Source: CAVSRC01 sp963750065 (GTDB lineage: Bacteria; Pseudomonadota; Alphaproteobacteria; Rhizobiales; Kaistiaceae). From it: 64,000 bases of DNA. A program made the position numbers and the translations under genes. Every line of letters starts with the position of its first letter. Position 1 is the first letter of the stretch. The stretch covers positions 104,367-168,366 of the forward strand of contig CAVVPK010000008.1 of the NCBI GenBank assembly GCA_963750065.1, read 5' to 3'. This document shows positions 58,451 through 64,000 of this stretch, piece by piece. Under the pieces are notes generated by a model. The model saw only the letters and a list, made by a program, of their open reading frames with translations, did no database searches and was not told the DNA's origin.

Positions 58451-58774
58451 TCAGCCAAGAAAGTCGTCACGCCGCGGTGTGAAGGTGTCGATCAGGCGGC
58501 CCGCCTCAAGGGCCTGGCAGCCATGCTCGGCATCGGGCGGAACGACAAAGCAGTCGCCGGGGCCGACCACGAAGGTCTCGCCGGCGACCGTGAAGGTGAA
58601 GCGGCCGGACTGAACCAGGGTCGCCTGGGTATGCGGATGGTGGTGCATGGCGCCGCGGGCACCGGCCACGAAATCGTTCGCCACCACCATCAGATCGGGG
58701 CTTTCGGCCAGCACCTGGCGAATGACGCCGGTGCCGGTATCGACGGCGGGAAAGGGCTTGGCGGGAAGGGCCAT
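58451..58774 (-). CDS. Cupin, KdgF-like
   Basis: A 107-residue single-domain cupin: GAMHHHPHTQATLVQSGRFTF (metal His cluster with Gln in place of the usual Glu) and VGPGDCFVVPPDAEHGCQAL. In pectin and alginate clusters the KdgF cupin speeds ring opening of unsaturated uronates to the linear keto form used by KduI. The position just upstream of kduI makes KdgF the best guess, but the sequence alone does not exclude another cupin. Confidence 0.75.
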   Translation of the reverse strand: MALPAKPFPAVDTGTGVIRQVLAESPDLMVVANDFVAGARGAMHHHPHTQATLVQSGRFTFTVAGETFVVGPGDCFVVPPDAEHGCQALEAGRLIDTFTPRRDDFLG

Positions 58775-58786
58775 GATCGTACCGCC

Positions 58787-60070
58787 CTAATGATGGAACA
58801 GTGAGGGCAGCCAGAGCGAGGCGGCCGGGATGTAGGTCACGATCATCAGGGCCATGAAGGCGGCCAGATAGAACGGCCAGATCGAGCGCACTGCGTCCTG
58901 GATCGGAATCTTGCCGACAGCGCAGCCGACGAACAGAACCGTGCCGACTGGCGGCGTGCACAGGCCGATGCCGAGGTTGAGGATCAGGATAATGCCGAAG
59001 TGCACCGGGTCGATGCCGAAAGCCTGCGCCACCGGCAGGAAGATCGGCGTGGTGATGACGATCAGCGGCGCCATGTCCATGAACGTGCCGAGGACGAGCA
59101 GCACCAGGTTGATCAGCATCAGGATGACGATCGGATTGTTCGAGACCGTCTGCAGCAGGTGGATCAACGCGGCCGGCACGTGAAGGTAGGCGAGGAGCCA
59201 GCCGAAGGCATTGGCGCTGCCGATGACCAGAAGCACCATGGCGGTGGTGCGCACCGCACCGAGGGTCGCCTCGACAAAGTCTTTGAAACTCAGCGTGCGA
59301 TAGACGAGCGTCGTCACCAGGATGGCGTAGACGACGGCGATATTGGAGCTCTCGGTTGCGGTGAAGATGCCGGAGCGGACGCCGCCGAAGATGATGCCGA
59401 TGAGCATCAGGCCGGGCACGGCGTTGACGAAGATGCGTCCAAGCGCGCGGAAACCGGGAAATTCCTCGGTGGGATAGCCGCGGCGCGAAGCCACGAAATA
59501 GGCGGCGACCATCAGCGAAAGCGCAAGGATCAGGCCGGGAATGATGCCGGCGGTGAACAGGTCGGCGATGGAGATCTTACCGCCGCCGGCGATCGAATAG
59601 ATGATCAGGTTCTGCGACGGCGGGATCATCAACGCGATGAGCGCGGCCGTCACCGTGATGTTGACCGAATAGTCGGCGCCATAGCCGCGGGCGCGCATCT
59701 GCGGAATCATGATGGTGCCAACGGCTGAGGCATCGGCAGCGGCCGATCCAGACACGCCGCCGAACATCACGCTGGTCAGGATGTTCACCTGGCCGAGACC
59801 ACCCTTGAAGTGACCGACCAGAGCACCGGCCAGGTCAACCAGGCGGCGGGCGATGTCGCCGCGCACCATGAGGTCGCCCGAATAGATGAAGAACGGGATG
59901 GCCATCAAGGAGAAGATCTCGACGCCGGAATTCATGCGCTGGAAGACGATGACCGGCGGCAGGCCGAGATAGAGCACCGTGGTGAAACTGGCGATGCCGA
60001 GGCAGAAGGCAACCGGCGTGCCGATGATGAGCAGGAAGGCGAACGTTCCGAAGAGGACCCAGAGAACCAT
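58787..60070 (-). CDS. TRAP transporter large permease DctM, uronate operon
   Basis: A 427-residue, about 12-helix protein. FSLMAIPFFIYSGDLMV, MFGGVSGSAAADASAVG, LMIPPSQNLIIYSIAGG and GLCTPPVGTVLFVG are the DctM blocks. It is 12 bp from the kdgF-like gene and 3 bp from DctQ. Co-location with uxaC suggests it imports glucuronate, galacturonate or unsaturated uronates. Confidence 0.95.
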   Translation of the reverse strand: MVLWVLFGTFAFLLIIGTPVAFCLGIASFTTVLYLGLPPVIVFQRMNSGVEIFSLMAIPFFIYSGDLMVRGDIARRLVDLAGALVGHFKGGLGQVNILTSVMFGGVSGSAAADASAVGTIMIPQMRARGYGADYSVNITVTAALIALMIPPSQNLIIYSIAGGGKISIADLFTAGIIPGLILALSLMVAAYFVASRRGYPTEEFPGFRALGRIFVNAVPGLMLIGIIFGGVRSGIFTATESSNIAVVYAILVTTLVYRTLSFKDFVEATLGAVRTTAMVLLVIGSANAFGWLLAYLHVPAALIHLLQTVSNNPIVILMLINLVLLVLGTFMDMAPLIVITTPIFLPVAQAFGIDPVHFGIILILNLGIGLCTPPVGTVLFVGCAVGKIPIQDAVRSIWPFYLAAFMALMIVTYIPAASLWLPSLFHH

Positions 60071-60073
60071 GGC

Positions 60074-60601
60074 TCAGTGCTCCGGGGGGGGCGCGACTTC
60101 GGCGAAGCGCGCCGTATGGAGGCCAGCGAAGCGCCGCAGGATGCGCTCGATCGAAAACAGCATGGCGAACAGACCGCCGGCAACGATCGGCGCGTATTCG
60201 AAGGCGCCGGAGATGCCCAGCGATGGCATCGTATTCTGCGCCGTCTTCTCCGCCAGTTGCGCACCGAACCAGATCATGCCGAAGCCGAATGCGGTGACGG
60301 CAATGTCGGACACAGTGTGCAGATACGGCTTCACCCGATTGGGAACGATCAGAAGAAAGATGTCGAAAGACAGGTGGTTGCCTTCGCGGATGCCGACGGC
60401 GGCGCCGAGGAAGATGAACCAGCCCATGATCATGATCGAAATCGGCTCGGAGCCGACGAAGCCGGAATTGAACACATACCGCAAGAAGACCTGGACGGCG
60501 ATCGTTGTGGTCATGGCGACGAGGCAGATGCCCGATATCCACAGCAGGACATCCGCCAGAAGGCCGGTGAAGTCGGCCGCCCTCTTCATCAATTTCCGCA
60601 A
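60074..60601 (-). CDS. TRAP transporter small permease DctQ, uronate operon
   Basis: A 175-residue, four-helix protein. TTTIAVQVFLRYVFNSGFVGSEPISI matches the DctQ signature. A TTG at 60601 is preferred since GGGGAGGA lies 6 bases upstream; the ATG at 60589 has a poorer site. The C-terminus is acidic and Pro-rich. It pairs with the DctM at 58787. Confidence 0.88.
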   Translation of the reverse strand: MRKLMKRAADFTGLLADVLLWISGICLVAMTTTIAVQVFLRYVFNSGFVGSEPISIMIMGWFIFLGAAVGIREGNHLSFDIFLLIVPNRVKPYLHTVSDIAVTAFGFGMIWFGAQLAEKTAQNTMPSLGISGAFEYAPIVAGGLFAMLFSIERILRRFAGLHTARFAEVAPPPEH

Positions 60602-60626
60602 GTCGTCCTCCCCGTCCGAGATCGGT

Positions 60627-60660
60627 GGCACGCGGGGAAACAAGCGCTCCCCCGCGTGCC
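60627..60660 (-). terminator. 11-bp hairpin between DctP and DctQ genes (uronate operon)
   Basis: GGCACGCGGGG (60627-60637) pairs with CCCCGCGTGCC (60650-60660) with a 12-base loop. It lies just after the binding-protein stop on the minus strand, the same position as the hairpins in the cluster A TRAP and ABC operons. Confidence 0.75.
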
Positions 60661-60672
60661 GATAGTGCAGGA

Positions 60673-61653
60673 CTACTCGGTGGCCTGGATGCGGGCAACC
60701 AGGCTCTTGAGCGTGTCGCTGGTCACGTACTTGTCGTAGACCGGCTTCATGGCCGCGATGAACGGGGCCTTGTCGATGTTGGTGACGATCTCGTTGCCAG
60801 CGGCGCGGATCTTGTCCTCGGAGACCTTCTCCTGGGCGAACCACAGCTTGCGCATCACCGGCACGCTGTCCTTGGCGGCCTGGCGGATGAGCGCCTGGTC
60901 GTCAGCCGACAGCTTTTCCCAGCTCTTCTTCGACATCACCAGCACTTCCGGCACGATCAGGTGCTCGTCGAGGGTGTAGTACTTGGCGACCTCGTAGTGG
61001 CCCGACGTGTCATAGGACGGCCAGTTGTTCTCGGCGCCGTCGATGACGCCGGTCTGGATGGCCGAATAGACCTCGCCATAGGGCATCGGCACGGCGTTGG
61101 CGCCGAGCGCCTGAACCATGGACACGAAGATGTCGGACTGCATGACGCGGAACTTCAGGCCGGCGAGATCGGCCATGGAGTTGATCGCACGCTTCGAATT
61201 GTAGAAGGAGCGGGCGCCGCCGTCGTAGAAGGCGAGGCCGACGAGGTCGTGCGACGTGAAGGCGTCGAGAATTTCCTGACCGATCGGGCCGTCCATGACG
61301 TGATGCATGTGCTCGACCGAGCGGAAGATGTAGGGCAGCGAGGGAACCTGGGTCTCGGGAATGATGTCGTTGAACGGCCCGAGGCTGACGCGGTTCATGT
61401 CGATGACGCCGAACTGCGTCTGCTCGATGGTGTCCTTCTCCTCGCCGAGCTGCGAGCCGAAATAGACGTCGAGGCACAGGCGGCCGCCGGTCTTCTCCTG
61501 GATGACCTTACCGATGTACTTGACGGCCTCGACGGTCGGGTAGCCGTCCGGATGCGTATCGGACGACCGCAAGGTCACCTCACACGCCATGCTGGCGCCG
61601 GTCAGGGCAACGCTCAAGACCAGTGCGCCAAGAGCAGTTTTGATCAGGCTCAT
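60673..61653 (-). CDS. TRAP transporter substrate-binding protein DctP, uronate operon
   Basis: A 326-residue periplasmic protein. The signal peptide is MSLIKTALGALVLSVALTG (cut near SMAC). LAGLKFRVMQSDIFVSMV carries the ligand Arg, and VIDGAENNWPSYDTSGHYEVAKYY is typical of sugar-acid-binding DctP proteins. With uxaC upstream and kdu genes downstream, a hexuronate ligand is likely. Confidence 0.93.
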   Translation of the reverse strand: MSLIKTALGALVLSVALTGASMACEVTLRSSDTHPDGYPTVEAVKYIGKVIQEKTGGRLCLDVYFGSQLGEEKDTIEQTQFGVIDMNRVSLGPFNDIIPETQVPSLPYIFRSVEHMHHVMDGPIGQEILDAFTSHDLVGLAFYDGGARSFYNSKRAINSMADLAGLKFRVMQSDIFVSMVQALGANAVPMPYGEVYSAIQTGVIDGAENNWPSYDTSGHYEVAKYYTLDEHLIVPEVLVMSKKSWEKLSADDQALIRQAAKDSVPVMRKLWFAQEKVSEDKIRAAGNEIVTNIDKAPFIAAMKPVYDKYVTSDTLKSLVARIQATE

Positions 61654-61680
61654 GTCTGTCTCCTCCGAATTTGGCTCGCT

Positions 61681-63087
61681 CTAGAGCCGGTAGGCTTGCT
61701 TCACAAGCCGGTAGGCGAGGTCGTGCGCGACCTCAAAAGCCTCGTCCTCAGCAAGGCGCCCGGTGGCGACGAGTTCGGCGAGGAAGGCTGCGTCGACCCG
61801 GCGCGACACATCGTGACGGGCGGGGATCGACGTGAATGCGCGGGTGTCGTCGTTGAAACCGACGGTGTTGTAGAAACCGGCCGTTTCGGTGGTCAGTTCG
61901 CGATAGCGCCGCATGCCTTCGGCGCTGTCGAAGAACCACCAGGCCGGACCGAGGCGCAGGATGGGATAGACGCCGGCTAGCGGCGCCAGCTCGCGGCCAT
62001 AGACGGTCTCGTCGAGCGTGAACAGGATAACGCGCAGATCGGGCTCTTCGCCGAGCGCCTCGAGCAGCGGGCGCAGCGCGCGCACATAGTCCGTCGGCTG
62101 CGGGATGTCGTAGCCCTTGTCGCGCCCGAAGCGGGCGAGGATCTGGCCGGAATGGTTGCGGAAGGAACCGGCATGGATCTGGATCACCAGCCGGTCGTCG
62201 AGGCTCATGCGGGCCATTTCGGTGATCATCTGGCCGCGGAAGGCATCGGCTTCCTCGGCGCTGACGCGGCCGGTGAGGGCCTTGTCGAACAGCGCGGCCG
62301 CCTCCGCCTGCGACAGGTTCTCGGTGCGGGCACTGGCGTGGCCATGGTCGGTCGAGGTGGCGCCGTAGGACTTGAAGAAGGCGCGGCGGATGCGATGGGC
62401 CTCGAGATAACCGGTCCACGTGGTGGCATTGGTGCCGGCGATGGCGCCCAGCCGCTCGACGTTGTCGGCGAAGCCGGCGAATTCCGGATCGACGACGGCG
62501 TCCGGCCGGTAGGCGGTGATCACCCTGCCTTTCCAGCCGGACTGGCGGATCATCTCGTGCCAGCGCAGGTCGTCCAGCGGGCTGTCGGTGGTGGCGATGA
62601 CCTCGATGCCGAAGCGCTCGAACAACGCGCGCGGGCGGAAGGCAGGTTCGGCCAGGCGCGCGGCGATCTCGTCGTAGATGTCGTCGGCGGTCTCGGCGGA
62701 CAGACGCTTGTCGATGCCGAACACTTGCGAGAAGGAATGGTCGAGCCATATGCGGCTCGGTGTCGCACGGAAGAGATGGTAGTTCTCGGCAAAACGGCGC
62801 CAGATCTTGCGCGGATCGGTTTCCACCGGTCCGCCATCGATGCGCGGGATGCCGAGGTCGGCGAGCGCGATGCCCTGCGAATGGAGCATCCGGAAGACGT
62901 AGTGGTCGGGGATGACGAAGAGCTGGGCGGGGTCGGGGAAGGGCTTGTCCTCGGCGAACCAGCGCGGGTCGGTGTGGCCGTGGGGGCTGACGATCGGCAG
63001 GTCGGCGACCGAGCCATGCAGGGCACGCGCCAGCGCACGTGCGGTCGGGTCTTGCGGGAACAGCCGGTCTGGATTGAGCAATCCCAC
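61681..63087 (-). CDS. uxaC: Glucuronate/galacturonate isomerase
   Basis: A 468-residue enzyme of the UxaC family (amidohydrolase superfamily). LLNPDRLFPQDPTARALAR opens the protein, followed by the metal motif SPHGHTDPRWFA (His-x-His). TTDSPLDDLRWHEMI, GFNDDTRAFTSIPARHDVSRRVDAAFL and the C-terminal LAYRLVKQAYRL agree with the family. The GTG at 63087 is preferred since GGGGAG stands 8 bases upstream; the GTG at 63096 is too close to it. It turns glucuronate into fructuronate (galacturonate into tagaturonate). Confidence 0.93.
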   Translation of the reverse strand: MGLLNPDRLFPQDPTARALARALHGSVADLPIVSPHGHTDPRWFAEDKPFPDPAQLFVIPDHYVFRMLHSQGIALADLGIPRIDGGPVETDPRKIWRRFAENYHLFRATPSRIWLDHSFSQVFGIDKRLSAETADDIYDEIAARLAEPAFRPRALFERFGIEVIATTDSPLDDLRWHEMIRQSGWKGRVITAYRPDAVVDPEFAGFADNVERLGAIAGTNATTWTGYLEAHRIRRAFFKSYGATSTDHGHASARTENLSQAEAAALFDKALTGRVSAEEADAFRGQMITEMARMSLDDRLVIQIHAGSFRNHSGQILARFGRDKGYDIPQPTDYVRALRPLLEALGEEPDLRVILFTLDETVYGRELAPLAGVYPILRLGPAWWFFDSAEGMRRYRELTTETAGFYNTVGFNDDTRAFTSIPARHDVSRRVDAAFLAELVATGRLAEDEAFEVAHDLAYRLVKQAYRL

Positions 63088-63107
63088 AGCGAACACTCCC
63101 CTTCCAG

Positions 63108-63170
63108 CTCCTAGGAGTTCCGCCCGCTCGCTAGGGGCTTTATCATCCCATGAAAAACTAATATGCTAGT
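63108..63170. promoter_or_regulatory. Divergent control region of the uronate operon
   Basis: The uxaC-GntR spacer holds a perfect palindrome CTCCTAGGAG (63108-63117), and an AT-rich imperfect palindrome ACTAATATGCTAGT (63157-63170) with 4-bp perfect arms. A TTGACT on the minus strand overlaps the latter (63168-63173). The AT-rich site is the better GntR operator candidate, placed to affect both directions. Confidence 0.45.
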
Positions 63171-63195
63171 CAACAATGCGAGTCAAGGAAACGGC

Positions 63196-63894
63196 ATGCC
63201 GAAGCTCCAACTCCGAGCGATCGAGGCCAGGCGGGCGCCATCGGTGGCCGATTTGGTCTTCGACGAGCTCTATGAGCGGGTCATCACCCTGGAGCTGCAA
63301 CCGGGCGCCAAGCTATCGGAAGCCGACGTGGCGCGGAGCATGGGCGTGTCGCGCCAGCCGGTGCGCGACGCCTTCTACCGGCTGTCGCGTCTGGGTTTTC
63401 TGACCATCTGGCCGCAGCGGGCGACGATCGTGGCGCCGATCTCGGAGAGCGCCGTGCTGCAAGCCCGCTTCATTCGCACGGCGCTCGAACTGGAGACGGT
63501 GCAGGCGGCGGCGCGCATGCTCGATGCGAACCAGCTCCAGCGTCTGGAGACGCTCGTCCAGCGCCAGGAGGCGGCCATGGACGCGGGTGAGAAGATTCTC
63601 TTCCACGCGCTCGACGACGAGTTCCACCGCCTGATCTGCGAGTTCGCCGGCCTCTCCTTCGCCTGGACGGTGATCAGGGAGAACAAGGCCCACATGGATC
63701 GGGTGCGCTATCTGAGCCTGTTCTTCGGGGCGCGGAGTGCCTACGACGATCACGTCGCGATCCTGGCGGCGCTGCAGGCGCACGATCCGGCAAAAGCGGC
63801 CGAACTCATGCGCGAGCATCTGTCGCGCATCGGCGGGATCATCGCCACGATCCGTGAGGAACGGGACGAGTATTTCGCCAAGGAAGCGGTTTAG
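63196..63894 (+). CDS. GntR family transcriptional regulator (FCD domain), uronate operon
   Basis: A 232-residue regulator. The HTH is in LSEADVARSMGVSRQPVRDAFYRLSRLGFL (about residues 41-70). The FCD domain shows ARFIRTALELETVQAAARM, DDEFHRLICEFAGLSFAW and DDHVAILAALQAHDPAKAAELM with the usual metal His positions. The ATG at 63196 has AAGGAA upstream. Divergent from uxaC, it is probably the uronate-responsive repressor of that operon. Confidence 0.92.
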   Translation: MPKLQLRAIEARRAPSVADLVFDELYERVITLELQPGAKLSEADVARSMGVSRQPVRDAFYRLSRLGFLTIWPQRATIVAPISESAVLQARFIRTALELETVQAAARMLDANQLQRLETLVQRQEAAMDAGEKILFHALDDEFHRLICEFAGLSFAWTVIRENKAHMDRVRYLSLFFGARSAYDDHVAILAALQAHDPAKAAELMREHLSRIGGIIATIREERDEYFAKEAV

Positions 63895-63945
63895 AACAGT
63901 TGCCTGCGTCGGACCCCGGTCGCCGGGGACCGGAGCGCGCGGCGA

Positions 63946-63999
63946 TCACTTGCCGTCATCGTGATGCTGCTTGGCCTGCGCCTTCGGTCCCGGCCTTCC
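63946..63999 (-). CDS. Possible C-terminal end of a gene running off the window
   Basis: A minus-strand frame enters at the window edge and stops at a TGA (63946-63948), giving GRPGPKAQAKQHHDDGK. The tail looks like a basic, disordered C-terminus and codon use is GC3-rich, but it is only 17 residues, so it may be chance. An inverted repeat CCCCGG/CCGGGG just before it on the plus strand could be a shared 3' hairpin. Confidence 0.3.
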   Translation of the reverse strand, partial: GRPGPKAQAKQHHDDGK

Positions 64000-64000
64000 G

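Overview
The window looks like chromosomal DNA from a high-GC alphaproteobacterium, most likely of the order Hyphomicrobiales (Rhizobiales). The basis is base composition, rhizobial-type intergenic repeats (about 305-348 and 5301-5340), a DUF2000/Lrp pair, a YggT/DUF167 pair, and several TRAP and CUT2 sugar transporters with LacI, GntR or DeoR regulators. No species name can be supported from the sequence alone.

The first 19.5 kb is a housekeeping neighbourhood. It holds an Lrp/AsnC regulator, a zincin-like metalloprotease, three tandem cytochrome b561 genes, deoD, leuD, rlmN, a LysE exporter, a GT39-like glycosyltransferase, a PAP2 phosphatase, a flavodoxin, argG, an M50 site-2 protease with CBS domains, a class III cyclase/TPR protein, typA (bipA), a GNAT acetyltransferase, DUF167 and YggT. 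It ends at a tRNA-Ala(CGC) gene (19429-19504). Everything downstream is accessory: sugar or polyol uptake and catabolism, regulators, IS remnants and pseudogenes.

Island layout. (A) 19.9-32.9 kb: an outer-membrane barrel protein; an IS21 remnant fused to the 5' end of an rpiB-like gene; a DeoR regulator with dhaK-dhaL; a tpiA-like C-terminal scrap; a sugar isomerase and an SDR on the minus strand; a decayed GntR gene; then a TRAP operon (DctP-Q-M, GntR, SDR, TIM-barrel isomerase). This resembles a tetritol/erythrulose pathway whose tpiA and rpiB steps have been destroyed by IS activity. (B) 33.5-44.4 kb: a LacI regulator, a second TRAP transporter, a VOC protein and a DUF1537 acid-sugar kinase, then a class II aldolase, an LsrF-like thiolase, a YciI-like protein, an SDR with an unexplained N-terminus and a RuBisCO-like protein. 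The two halves carry near-identical promoter/operator sequences about 5 kb apart, so they are probably one LacI-controlled regulon. This gene combination is my best candidate for an undescribed pathway. (C) 44.4-56.8 kb: an IS3 remnant, an aldo/keto reductase, a second dhaK-dhaL pair, an unassigned beta/alpha-barrel protein, an FGGY kinase, a LacI regulator, a CUT2 ABC sugar transporter and an AGE-family epimerase. (D) 56.9-63.9 kb: a compact minus-strand uronate operon (uxaC, TRAP DctP-Q-M, kdgF-like cupin, kduI, kduD) divergent from a GntR/FCD regulator. It would take up uronates or unsaturated uronates and feed them toward 2-keto-3-deoxygluconate.

A recurring architectural feature is a long, perfect or near-perfect hairpin directly after the binding-protein gene in three of the four transporter operons. 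This would favour excess binding protein over membrane subunits. Product names rest on recognition of family motifs in the translated sequence; no database search was run.
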